Below, one piece after another: positions 44,137 to 52,570 of a stretch of 64,000 nt of DNA. The position numbers were made by a program, and so were the translations under genes. Location: assembly GCA_903952265.1 (NCBI GenBank), contig CAJBEU010000002.1, positions 124,001 to 188,000 on the forward strand, given 5' to 3'. Every line of letters starts with the position of its first letter. Within the stretch, counting starts at the first letter, position 1. Source of the stretch: an uncultured Rickettsiales bacterium (lineage in GTDB: Bacteria > Pseudomonadota > Alphaproteobacteria > Rickettsiales > Rickettsiaceae). The notes beneath the pieces were generated by a model. The model saw only the letters and a program-made list of their open reading frames with translations. It ran no database searches and was not told the origin of the DNA.

Positions 44137-44603
44137 AGCATCTTTCTAATAAGCTAATTGCCACAAATAAAAAGGCAAAGTTTAACTTCTTTTTGGAAGA
44201 AAAATATGAAGCTGGTCTTGTGCTTTTTGGATCTGAGGTAAAATCTGTACGCCTAGGTAAGGTTAGCATAGAAGATAGCTATGTGATATCAAAAGGAGGA
44301 GAGTTATACTTGATGTCAAGCTATATTGGCCCCTATACAGAGGCAAGTATGCTGAATCATGATCCCAGAAGGCCAAAAAAGCTTTTACTCAATGCAAGAG
44401 AAATAAAAAAAATGACGAGTAAGGCTCTACTCAAAGGTTACTCTATAGTGGCATGCTCTTTGTACTTTAACGCTAAAAACTTGATAAAAATTGAAATTGC
44501 TGTTGCGAAAGGGAAAAAGCTTTACGACAAAAGAGAATCCATCAAACATAGAGATTGGGAACGCAAGAAATCACATTTGTTAAAGCATGGTACCTGCGAA
44601 TAA
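44133..44603 (+). CDS. smpB: SsrA-binding protein SmpB
   Basis: 156 residues, GTG start overlapping dapA. NKKAKFNFFLEEKYEAGLVL and FGSEVKSVRLGKVSIEDSYV are the SmpB core, and the C-terminal tail has YDKRESIKHRDWERKKS, the KRxxxKxRDxxR-like motif that enters the decoding centre. SmpB delivers tmRNA to stalled ribosomes. The dapA-smpB pairing is common in Alphaproteobacteria. tmRNA itself is not in the window. Confidence 0.95.
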   Translation: MKHLSNKLIATNKKAKFNFFLEEKYEAGLVLFGSEVKSVRLGKVSIEDSYVISKGGELYLMSSYIGPYTEASMLNHDPRRPKKLLLNAREIKKMTSKALLKGYSIVACSLYFNAKNLIKIEIAVAKGKKLYDKRESIKHRDWERKKSHLLKHGTCE

Positions 44604-44608
44604 ATTCA

Positions 44609-45274
44609 ATGCGTATAATACAGTTTTTTAAGTCTTCGTATTTTTTAGTCTCCCTGATCGTGCTCTTTATTGCATTGTGTATTTGCGTAGGCAGTATCTA
44701 TTACAAATACAAAGTTTCAGTTATCAATGTGCCTGTAATTGAGCCAGATCTGGGTCCAAGTAAAATAAGGTACCTGTTGGTTCAAAAATCCCAATATTTA
44801 GAACCTAACGGTAAGGAGCTTTATGAATCATTAAGATTTAAGCAACGATCTGATGCTAAGGCCAATATTCTCAATTTCTCAGAAAAGCCCATATCTCCTT
44901 TTTTAAAGACTGACAAAGGAGAAAAAGATTTAAAAGAACAAAATTTAAACGCTGACAAGGGGTGGAGCATTAGTTTTGTAGAATCTCCTTTATTACAAGA
45001 GCAAAACTATAAAAAACAGAAATTTTATCGCATTAGGGTTGCAACAGTTAAGTCTCCTGATCAAGCTAATGAGATATGGGCTGTAATAAAATCCAAAAAT
45101 CCTATAGTCTTTGAGAATTGTAAATTTATGGTAGACAAAAAGTTTTTATCAGACGGCTCCATTGTTTATTGTATAGCTTTGGGAGAATATAAGAATCGAG
45201 AAGATACTTATGCTATGGTGAGTAGATTAAATAGTGTTGGTCAAAGCGCTTATGTATACGAAATATTTAAATAA
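44609..45274 (+). CDS. SPOR-domain membrane protein
   Basis: 221 residues from ATG 44609; an upstream in-frame start at 44555 would overlap smpB and push the transmembrane helix inward. One N-terminal transmembrane helix (about 9-32), a middle low-complexity linker, then a C-terminal SPOR domain: KFYRIRVATVKSPDQANEIW through YCIALGEYKNREDTYAMVS and SVGQSAYVYEI. SPOR domains bind denuded peptidoglycan at the division septum, so this is probably a FtsN-like or septal factor. Confidence 0.83.
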   Translation: MRIIQFFKSSYFLVSLIVLFIALCICVGSIYYKYKVSVINVPVIEPDLGPSKIRYLLVQKSQYLEPNGKELYESLRFKQRSDAKANILNFSEKPISPFLKTDKGEKDLKEQNLNADKGWSISFVESPLLQEQNYKKQKFYRIRVATVKSPDQANEIWAVIKSKNPIVFENCKFMVDKKFLSDGSIVYCIALGEYKNREDTYAMVSRLNSVGQSAYVYEIFK

Positions 45275-45298
45275 ACAAAAGTTAGTCGGTTAAACATA

Positions 45299-45592
45299 AT
45301 GGATATCGAGAAATTATTTAAACTGAGCAAGATAAAATTTCAAAATCAAAGACTTGAGGAGGTGACAAATAAACTCTCAAACGTGTTGCAAATGGTAGAT
45401 AGCATGCATTGTGTTAATTGCGAGACCAATGTAGACGAAATTAAAGCTTTACCATTGAATTCATACTTTAGAAAGGACGAAGTGTGTTCGTTAAATACAA
45501 GAAATGATTTGTTTGATAATTTGCCCCCTAAAGAACAAGAGTTTGCAAAAAAATCTGGCTATTATCGAGTGCCAAGGATTGTAGACAACTAA
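45299..45592 (+). CDS. gatC: Asp-tRNA(Asn)/Glu-tRNA(Gln) amidotransferase subunit C
   Basis: 97 residues. IEKLFKLSKIKFQ and ALPLNSYFRKDEV with the GYYRVPRIVD ending are the GatC pattern. GatC wraps around GatA and stabilises the amidase. gatA and gatB follow on the same strand. Confidence 0.9.
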   Translation: MDIEKLFKLSKIKFQNQRLEEVTNKLSNVLQMVDSMHCVNCETNVDEIKALPLNSYFRKDEVCSLNTRNDLFDNLPPKEQEFAKKSGYYRVPRIVDN

Positions 45593-45658
45593 AAGTTCTT
45601 ATTTAGGTTTTGAATATACTGACACAAATCCAAAAGAAACTAGGCTGTTTTTTCAAAG

Positions 45659-45676
45659 AAAGATTTGAATCTTTTT
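45659..45676 (+). terminator. Weak hairpin with T tail between gatC and gatA
   Basis: AAAGAT and ATCTTT (45659-45674) face each other around a TTGA loop and run into TT. Stem is AT-only, so termination would be inefficient; it may reduce readthrough from gatC into gatA or simply be chance. The 111-bp gap is otherwise featureless. Confidence 0.25.
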
Positions 45677-45703
45677 ATCTAATATTTAACCTGGTGCTAG
45701 GCT

Positions 45704-47170
45704 ATGCATTTGAATAAATTATCTATTTCTGAGGCAATTTTAGGCCTCAAAAAGGGCGAGTTTTCCTCTGTGGAATTAATTCAATCGCACATAGATCAAA
45801 TGAATAAACACAGGGGTTTAAATGCTTACATTACGGAATCTTGCTCCTTTGCGATCGAAGAAGCCAAGAATGCGGATAAAAATATTAAAACTGGCCACGT
45901 AAGGCCTCTTGAGGGAATACCTATATCTTTTAAGGACAACTTTTGCATAAAAGGAGTACGTACAACTTGTGCTTCAAAAATGCTAGAAAATTTCATTCCT
46001 CTTTACGAATCTAGTGTGGTCACAAATTTGAAGAACAAAGGTGTGATTTCTTTAGGAAAAACCAATATGGATGAATTTGCTATGGGGTCTAGCAATATTA
46101 CCAGTTATTTTGGTTCAGTAATTAATCCATGGAAAAATAACTGCAGCGAAACAGAGCTTGTTCCAGGCGGATCTTCTGGAGGTTCTGCTGTATCCGTTGC
46201 AGCATTTATGGCTATGGCCTCTCTTGGAACAGATACAGGAGGTTCTGTAAGACAGCCTGCGTCTTTTAATGGCGTTGTTGGAATAAAGCCTACGTACGGA
46301 AGAGCATCCAGATGGGGAATCGTGCCATTTGCAAGCTCTTTGGATCAGGCGGGAGTTTTGGCCCGGTCTGTTGAGGACGTTGCTCTTGTTTTATCTGCGA
46401 TGGTGGGGTTTGATCCAATGGACTCTACAAGCGCTAATATCGCTGAAGAAGATTTATCTGCAGGAATTGGAAAATCTGTTAAAGGTTTGAAAATTGGCGT
46501 GCCTGAGCATTTAATGCTAGACGTATCAGAAGAAATGCTGAAAATATGGCAAAATTCAATCGATATTTTTAAAAGCTCTGGAGCTACTATACATAAAATC
46601 ACTATCCCCTACTTTCATCAAGCTTTACCCGTCTATTACGTGATTGCTTGTTCGGAGGCATCTTCAAATCTTGCAATGTATGACGGCGTGCGTTATGGGC
46701 ATAGAAGCGATTCGTATGATTCTTTTGAAGAAATGATTTTATCTACAAGATCTGAGGGTTTTGGACCAGAGGTACAGCGTAGAATTTTGATAGGCACCTA
46801 CTTTTTGTCATCTGGTTTCATTGATCAGTATTACGTAAAAGCTCAAAAAATTCGAAATCTTATGAGTAAAGGTTTTCAGCAAATTTTTGAAGATGTAGAT
46901 GTTGTTCTTTTGCCGTCTGCTCCAACTACTGCTTTTTCTGTGAATCAAATTACAGACAATCCTGTAGATATGTATAAAAACGACATATTTACTGTGGTGG
47001 CAAATTTGGCAAAATTACCTGCAATATCTTTACCGGCTGGATTATCCTCTAAAGGACTACCATTTGGTATGCAGATAATGGGTAAAATGTATGATGAAAA
47101 AACTATTATTTCCGCTGCTAGCGTAATGGAAAAAAATATAAATATGAAATTTGAACCAAAAGGTTACTAA
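45704..47170 (+). CDS. gatA: Asp-tRNA(Asn)/Glu-tRNA(Gln) amidotransferase subunit A
   Basis: 488 residues of the amidase-signature family. The Ser-cisSer-Lys triad is in GIPISFKDNFCIKG (Lys), GGSSGGSAVSVAAF (cis-Ser) and SLGTDTGGSVRQPA (nucleophile Ser), followed by GVVGIKPTYGR. GatA frees ammonia from glutamine and channels it to GatB. Rickettsiales use GatCAB to make Gln-tRNA(Gln), and often Asn-tRNA(Asn), by the indirect route. Confidence 0.97.
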   Translation: MHLNKLSISEAILGLKKGEFSSVELIQSHIDQMNKHRGLNAYITESCSFAIEEAKNADKNIKTGHVRPLEGIPISFKDNFCIKGVRTTCASKMLENFIPLYESSVVTNLKNKGVISLGKTNMDEFAMGSSNITSYFGSVINPWKNNCSETELVPGGSSGGSAVSVAAFMAMASLGTDTGGSVRQPASFNGVVGIKPTYGRASRWGIVPFASSLDQAGVLARSVEDVALVLSAMVGFDPMDSTSANIAEEDLSAGIGKSVKGLKIGVPEHLMLDVSEEMLKIWQNSIDIFKSSGATIHKITIPYFHQALPVYYVIACSEASSNLAMYDGVRYGHRSDSYDSFEEMILSTRSEGFGPEVQRRILIGTYFLSSGFIDQYYVKAQKIRNLMSKGFQQIFEDVDVVLLPSAPTTAFSVNQITDNPVDMYKNDIFTVVANLAKLPAISLPAGLSSKGLPFGMQIMGKMYDEKTIISAASVMEKNINMKFEPKGY

Positions 47171-47173
47171 GTT

Positions 47174-48628
47174 ATGGAGATTAGAGGTAAAGATTTTGTT
47201 TGGGAATACGTTATTGGATTAGAGGTGCACGCTCAGATTTCCTCTCAATCCAAGTTATTTTCTTCTGCAGCGAACTGTTTTGACGCCCCTCCCAATACTC
47301 AAGTATCTTTTATAGATGCCGCTTTTCCAGGTACTCTGCCAGTGTTAAATTGGGCATGTGTTGAGCAAAGCGCAAAAAGTGGTCTTGGAATTAACGCAAA
47401 AATTAACTTGTTTTCTGCATTTGACAGAAAGAATTATTTTTATCCTGATTTGCCCAGAGGGTATCAAATTTCTCAATTCTATCATCCTATAGCCGAAAAT
47501 GGATGGATCGATATAGTTGACGAAGAAGGCAAGATCAAAAGGATTGGTGTAACAAGGCTGCATCTTGAACAAGACGCAGGAAAGAGCCTTCATGACTATT
47601 CTCCTGGATACACTTGTATTGACCTAAATCGAGCAGGAGTTCCTCTTATGGAGATTGTTTCAGAGCCAGATATAAGGTCACCTTTTGAAGCGGGTCAATA
47701 TTTAAGAAAACTAAGAAGTATACTACGTTACATAGGTTCGTGTAATGGCGACATGGAAAAAGGAGAACTTAGGTGCGACGCAAACGTTTCTGTTAGAAAA
47801 AAGGGGGAAAGAGAATTTGGAACGCGTTGCGAAATTAAAAACTTAAATTCTATAAGACACGTGATGAAAGCCATAGAGTTTGAAGGAAAAAGGCAAGTTG
47901 AATCTCTAGAAAAAGGAATCTCAATAAAGCAAGCTACGATGCTTTTTTCTCCTGAAAGTGGAGAGACCAAAATTATGCGTTTAAAAGAAGATGCTCAGGA
48001 TTATAGATATTTTCCTGAACCAGATTTGCCACCAATACTTTTGACTAAAGCACAAGTTGAGTCAATTGCTGCATCTTTGCCAGAATTGCCAGAGGCAAAA
48101 GTGTCTAGATATTCAAGCTCTTTACTTGTTACCGAAGCAGACGCTAAAGTTATTGCTGCAGATAAGGAAACAGCTTTGTACTTTGAAGAGGTGATTGCTT
48201 TAGGCATTAAACCTCAATTAGCTGCAAACTGGGTTACCGGCATCTTGTTTAGTTTGTTAAAGGAACATGATTGTGAGATACACGAGTGTAAAATCACCCC
48301 AAAAGATTTAGCAAAGCTGATCAATTTGGTTGAAGAAGAGAAAATATCGGGTAAAGCAGCAAAAATTGTTTGCAGTACAATGTTTGGCGGTAATAAGGAT
48401 GTTGATTTGATAATCGAGCAAATGGATTTGACTCAGATAACCGATCCAAATAGAATCGAGCAAATAGTTGATCAGGTGCTAAAAATAGAAGAAGAAACTG
48501 CAATTGCTTATCGATCTGGCAAACATAAAGTGTTCAATTTTTTGGTTTCTGCGGTATTAAAGCATAGCTCTGGCAAGGCTAGCCCTAGCCTTGTTCAGGA
48601 GATTTTGCGCAAAAAACTGGAATCTTGA
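47174..48628 (+). CDS. gatB: Asp-tRNA(Asn)/Glu-tRNA(Gln) amidotransferase subunit B
   Basis: 484 residues, 3 bases after gatA. GLEVHAQISSQSKLFSSA opens the cradle domain, NRAGVPLMEIVSEPD is the signature, DYRYFPEPDLPP follows, and the C-terminal YqeY-like tail domain ends in PSLVQEILRKKL. GatB activates the tRNA-bound Glu or Asp with ATP and amidates it. Confidence 0.97.
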   Translation: MEIRGKDFVWEYVIGLEVHAQISSQSKLFSSAANCFDAPPNTQVSFIDAAFPGTLPVLNWACVEQSAKSGLGINAKINLFSAFDRKNYFYPDLPRGYQISQFYHPIAENGWIDIVDEEGKIKRIGVTRLHLEQDAGKSLHDYSPGYTCIDLNRAGVPLMEIVSEPDIRSPFEAGQYLRKLRSILRYIGSCNGDMEKGELRCDANVSVRKKGEREFGTRCEIKNLNSIRHVMKAIEFEGKRQVESLEKGISIKQATMLFSPESGETKIMRLKEDAQDYRYFPEPDLPPILLTKAQVESIAASLPELPEAKVSRYSSSLLVTEADAKVIAADKETALYFEEVIALGIKPQLAANWVTGILFSLLKEHDCEIHECKITPKDLAKLINLVEEEKISGKAAKIVCSTMFGGNKDVDLIIEQMDLTQITDPNRIEQIVDQVLKIEEETAIAYRSGKHKVFNFLVSAVLKHSSGKASPSLVQEILRKKLES

Positions 48629-48691
48629 TCAAAAGTATTCTTTGATGCAAGTATCTAGTGAAGCAATTGGTTATTTAGCGGGTAAAGTTTT

Positions 48692-50050
48692 ATGCAAAAG
48701 GAAAGAGAAAGACCTGCTGTTGATTATGTTGAGACTGCCTGTGAACTTCTTGCTGATGGTAATTATGAAGAAGCCAAAAAGATTGTACTAACTTTACATT
48801 ATGCTGACATAGCAGATGTTCTAGATCATGTATATGACGAAGACGGAATAGATTCTTGGTTTAAGTCTTTGTTGCCTAATTTACCTACGGAAACTATTGA
48901 ATCACTACAAACTCACACTTTATCCAAAGTATTGTCTTGGATTGGTGTTAATGAATTTGCCAAAATTTTAGACAAAGTAGATCTTACTGACACCATAGAC
49001 GTAATCAGTAGGTTTTCTCCCAGTATAAGAAACGAGATATTAGAGTACTGTAGTGAAGAGCGCTCTAAAGAAATAGCTGTTGGACTTTCTTATCTTAGCA
49101 AAACAGCTGGAAGGGTGATGGATCATGACATTTTAACCTTGATGCCTCAGTGGACTGTTCAGCATTCCATAGATTTTGTAATTAAAAAACACTCTAAAAA
49201 GAGAATATATTCACTTATTGTTGTTGACGGAAGATTTAAACCTGTAGGTTCTGTAAGCATTGCTGACCTTTTAAGGGCAAATCGTGATCAAAAAATTTCA
49301 AGCCTGGTCCAGCTTGACATTCAAATAGTGGGCACTAACACAGATTTAGATCATTTAGCATATGTATTTAAACAATACTCTCTTGATATAGTTCCTGTAG
49401 TAAACAAATTGGGAAAGTTGGTGGGCAGTGTTGCAATAGACGATATGATTGACATCGTTGCCAAGGAAGTTGAGGAAGATACAATGCACCTTGGAGGTAT
49501 ACGTCAAACGGATATATCCGCTAACTTTGTTAATACCATTAAAGATCGATTTTTGTGGTTATGTCTTAATTTAATTATATCTAGTGTTGGGTATTCTTTT
49601 GTAATTACCAGATTTAGCGACACCATAGTAAAAGTGGTGGCAGTTGCAGCAATTGCTCCAATTGTTGCATCCATGTCTGGAAATGCGGGTACGCAAGTGA
49701 TCACGGTAACTGTTCGTGCAATCGCATCTGTTGGTGGACCAAAAAAATACTTTTTTCTGAAACTAATGAATAGGGAAATTCTTGTGGCTTTTGTTAATGG
49801 GCTACTGCTAGCACCTGTTGGAGCAATTTTTCTTTGGGTAATTTACCGTAAAATCGGCATAAGTGTAATTTTTGGCATAGCTCTTGCCATGAATTGTTTT
49901 TTTGCAGGAATTTTTGGTTGTACAGTTCCGGTATTGCTAAGGCTGTGCAACATAGACCCAGCTTCTTCATCTGGTGTTGTTGTTACGAATTTGACGGACT
50001 CGTTGAGCCATCTTTCTATACTTTTGCTAGCATTTTTTTTCTTAACTTAG
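48692..50050 (+). CDS. mgtE: Magnesium transporter MgtE
   Basis: 452 residues. N-terminal superhelical domain (about 20-125), a tandem CBS pair (about 130-255, with IYSLIVVDGRFKPVGSV and PVVNKLGKLVGSVAIDD), a plug helix, and five transmembrane helices. The pore signature PIVASMSGNAGTQ and the C-terminal NLTDSLSHLSILL are present. It imports Mg2+, closed by Mg2+ binding at the CBS domains. It lies 63 bases after gatB. Confidence 0.94.
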   Translation: MQKERERPAVDYVETACELLADGNYEEAKKIVLTLHYADIADVLDHVYDEDGIDSWFKSLLPNLPTETIESLQTHTLSKVLSWIGVNEFAKILDKVDLTDTIDVISRFSPSIRNEILEYCSEERSKEIAVGLSYLSKTAGRVMDHDILTLMPQWTVQHSIDFVIKKHSKKRIYSLIVVDGRFKPVGSVSIADLLRANRDQKISSLVQLDIQIVGTNTDLDHLAYVFKQYSLDIVPVVNKLGKLVGSVAIDDMIDIVAKEVEEDTMHLGGIRQTDISANFVNTIKDRFLWLCLNLIISSVGYSFVITRFSDTIVKVVAVAAIAPIVASMSGNAGTQVITVTVRAIASVGGPKKYFFLKLMNREILVAFVNGLLLAPVGAIFLWVIYRKIGISVIFGIALAMNCFFAGIFGCTVPVLLRLCNIDPASSSGVVVTNLTDSLSHLSILLLAFFFLT

Positions 50051-50112
50051 GTTGTTGAAGCACGATGATGCGCTTTATCTATTTTCCTATAGAGATCTTA
50101 TGTGTCTTTATC

Positions 50113-50139
50113 TTGACGACTGAATTTAGATGTTATACC
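50113..50139 (+). promoter_or_regulatory. Possible promoter of tRNA-Lys
   Basis: TTGACG (50113-50118) and TATACC or TTATAC (around 50133-50139) face the tRNA. The spacer is only 14-15 bases, shorter than the 17 preferred by sigma-70. Predicted transcription would start about 25 bases before the tRNA 5' end. Confidence 0.35.
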
Positions 50140-50171
50140 TTTGCCAGTCTTGGTTAGTCTTGTGGTAAAAA

Positions 50172-50246
50172 GGGCCCGTAGCTCAGCGGTAGAGCACCTG
50201 ACTTTTAATTAGGTTGTCCCAGGTTCGATCCCTGGCGGGCTCGCCA
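50172..50246 (+). tRNA. tRNA-Lys (anticodon TTT)
   Basis: Acceptor GGGCCCG pairs with CGGGCTC (one G-T), D arm GCTCAGCGGTAGAGC, anticodon stem CCTGA/TTAGG with loop CTTTTAA and anticodon TTT, T arm CCAGGTTCGATCCCTGG, discriminator G and encoded CCA. It decodes AAA and AAG. It sits alone in the 340-bp stretch between mgtE and der. Confidence 0.96.
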
Positions 50247-50289
50247 AGTTTGTAAAATATTCTCACGCTTGTGGGGGTTATTTGTCTTA

Positions 50290-50308
50290 CAAAGCATTTT
50301 TGGCTTTG
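50290..50308 (+). terminator. Possible terminator after tRNA-Lys
   Basis: CAAAGC (50290-50295), loop ATTTTTG, GCTTTG (50303-50308): a 6-bp perfect stem 44 bases past the tRNA. No T-run follows directly, so this is a weak candidate. The remaining spacer to der holds only AT-rich sequence. Confidence 0.3.
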
Positions 50309-50391
50309 CTTTGCATATCTTTTGCTAAGCTTTTGCGATTTCAGAAAAGGTCTAATAAAAAGCTTTTGTTTCTCTGAAGATAATTACTGAT

Positions 50392-51693
50392 ATGCTCAAA
50401 GTTATTTTAATCGGTCGTGCCAACGTTGGTAAATCCACATTTTTCAATGCTGTAAATTCAACTAGATGCAGAGCAATCGTCTATGATTTGCCTGGAGTGA
50501 CAAGAGATTGCAATTACTCTCAGGCCGCTATTAGTTCTACTCAGTTCATAGTTATCGACACTCCTGGAGTTGTCTTAGAAAAAGTGGGCGTGGCCTTGCA
50601 AGAGGCTATTCAAGATAGCGATCTAATCGCAATGATTGTGGATGGTAAGGTTGGCATAGTGCCAGGGGATATCGATCTTGCTCAATTTATAAGAAGTAGT
50701 GGCAAAAAAGTTATTTTATTAGTTAACAAATGCGAAAACTCAATTATTTTGGGTAAGGAATACTATAGACTTGGCTTTGGGGATCCTATTTGCATATCTG
50801 CGGCTCATAAAATGGGTTTTGACAAAGTGAGCGCACGAATTACTGAAATTTTTTCTGTTTGTGAATCTGACATAACAAAAGATGCTAATGATGCGCTAGA
50901 GATTGCAATTGTTGGACGGCCTAACACTGGTAAGTCTACTCTAATTAATGCTTTGCTGGGAAAGGAGAGGCTTGAAGTTAGTGATGTAGCAGGTACAACT
51001 AGAGATTCTATAGCCGTTCAATTGATTCACAAAGGTGATCATATACGTTTGCTAGATACTGCTGGAATGCGAAGAAAAACTCGAATTTTTGATACTATAG
51101 AAAAATTTTCTACTTCAAGTAGCATCGAGTCAATTAAAAAAGCTAAAGTAGTTGTATTGATATTAGAGGCTAATGAGCCTTTGCAAAGGCAAGACGTTAA
51201 TATACTGCATCTTGCCAAAGCTCATAAAAAGGCTCTAGTAATTGCAGTGAATAAAACAGATCTTGTAAGAGATATCAAGAAAATCAAGGGGGATCTAGAG
51301 CACGAAATTAACAGAATCGTTAGTGCAAACATTGTTTACTTTTCAGCATTGAGACGAAATAACATAGATGCTATTTTGGACGCCTGCATTGACACCGAAA
51401 AACTCCTAAATAAAGTAATTCCAACAAGTAAACTCAATTCTTGGCTAAAGGTAGCCTTAAAGCAAAAGTCTCCAGGTAGAAATTGTTTTGGTAGGGTTTT
51501 AAAGATCAAATACTGCGTTTGTATCAAGCAGCACCCTATGACAGTAAGGTTATTTTGTAATTTAAAAGAAGGAATAGATGAGCATTATACTATCTATCTA
51601 TCTAATAGCTTTCGAAAACATTTCAGTTTTGTTGGATTACCCATAGAGTTTATTTGTAGCAGTACTCCTAATCCTTATGCGAAAAGTTTATAG
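50392..51693 (+). CDS. der: Ribosome-biogenesis GTPase Der (EngA)
   Basis: 433 residues with two tandem G domains. First: GRANVGKS (8-15), LPGVTRD, DTPG, NKCE. Second: GRPNTGKS (about 175-182), AGTTRD, DTAGMR, NKTD. A C-terminal KH-like domain closes the protein (SPGRNCFGRVLKIKY region). Der acts in maturation of the 50S subunit. The two-GTPase architecture is unique to this family. Confidence 0.97.
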   Translation: MLKVILIGRANVGKSTFFNAVNSTRCRAIVYDLPGVTRDCNYSQAAISSTQFIVIDTPGVVLEKVGVALQEAIQDSDLIAMIVDGKVGIVPGDIDLAQFIRSSGKKVILLVNKCENSIILGKEYYRLGFGDPICISAAHKMGFDKVSARITEIFSVCESDITKDANDALEIAIVGRPNTGKSTLINALLGKERLEVSDVAGTTRDSIAVQLIHKGDHIRLLDTAGMRRKTRIFDTIEKFSTSSSIESIKKAKVVVLILEANEPLQRQDVNILHLAKAHKKALVIAVNKTDLVRDIKKIKGDLEHEINRIVSANIVYFSALRRNNIDAILDACIDTEKLLNKVIPTSKLNSWLKVALKQKSPGRNCFGRVLKIKYCVCIKQHPMTVRLFCNLKEGIDEHYTIYLSNSFRKHFSFVGLPIEFICSSTPNPYAKSL

Positions 51694-51700
51694 CAATTTT

Positions 51701-52546
51701 TTATTGGCTAATTAGGTTACCTTGCAAGACTTTCTTGATTGTTAGCATGTCGAACCACATGTCTTTCTTTTTCATCGGTTGACGTAATAAATACGCTGGA
51801 TGAAATATTGAAGTTGTCGCTATTGGCTGCTTTAAATATCTATTTGTGTACTCATAGTATTGACTTCTGTCTTTACTGATCTGCTTTTCTTGCCCAAGTA
51901 TGGCATTGAGGGCTGTGCTTCCAACCAAAACCAACAATTTTGGTCTAATCAAGGATATGTGTTTTTCAACAAAAGGCCTACATATTCCAACTTCAAGATC
52001 TGTTGGTTTGCGGTTTGCTGGAGGTCTCCAAAATACAGTGTTACTTATGTAGACGTTTTGCTGTCTAGATAAGCCTATCGAGCTGAGTATTGAGTCGAGC
52101 AGTTTTCCACTATCACCACAAAATGGAATACCTTTTTCGTCTTCTTGAGCCCCTGGCGCCTCTCCAATTAACATTATAGCAGCGGAGGGTACTCCATCAA
52201 AGATTACTGTATTCTTTGAAGTATGTTTTAACGGACATTCATCAAAATTTTTGATCGATGTATACAGATCTTCTAGATTTTCAATTTTATCGGCTAGTTT
52301 TCGAGTTTTTTCTACTAGCGGATCGCAAATATCACTTTGCATTTCTTTTGCCTTGAGCAAAGTTATCTTGAAAGTCCCTAATTTTGGAGTCTTTACCCCT
52401 GGTATTTTTTTTTCAACATTATTTTCAATTTTTGTTTTTTTGAGACTATCTTCGTGTTGCTTTTGTTTGAAAAAGGGAAGAAGGAAATAATCAAGATTCA
52501 TGTAGTCAAACCAGATTTTGATTAGTCTACTTGAAGTATCATGCAT
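51701..52546 (-). CDS. Family-4-type uracil-DNA glycosylase
   Basis: 281 residues. A variable N-terminal 95 residues precede the UDG domain: motif A IGEAPGAQEDEKGIPFCG, NTVFWRPPANRKPTD, the VLVGSTALNAILG strand and motif B IFHPAYLLRQP. It removes uracil from DNA at the start of base-excision repair. Of the four Cys that hold a 4Fe-4S cluster in the founding family members, only ECPL and ICRPF positions remain; the other two read Phe and Trp, a change seen in several alphaproteobacterial members. Convergent with der. Confidence 0.88.
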   Translation of the reverse strand: MHDTSSRLIKIWFDYMNLDYFLLPFFKQKQHEDSLKKTKIENNVEKKIPGVKTPKLGTFKITLLKAKEMQSDICDPLVEKTRKLADKIENLEDLYTSIKNFDECPLKHTSKNTVIFDGVPSAAIMLIGEAPGAQEDEKGIPFCGDSGKLLDSILSSIGLSRQQNVYISNTVFWRPPANRKPTDLEVGICRPFVEKHISLIRPKLLVLVGSTALNAILGQEKQISKDRSQYYEYTNRYLKQPIATTSIFHPAYLLRQPMKKKDMWFDMLTIKKVLQGNLISQ

Positions 52547-52570
52547 GAGTTTTGCCAGACTTTGAGATAA

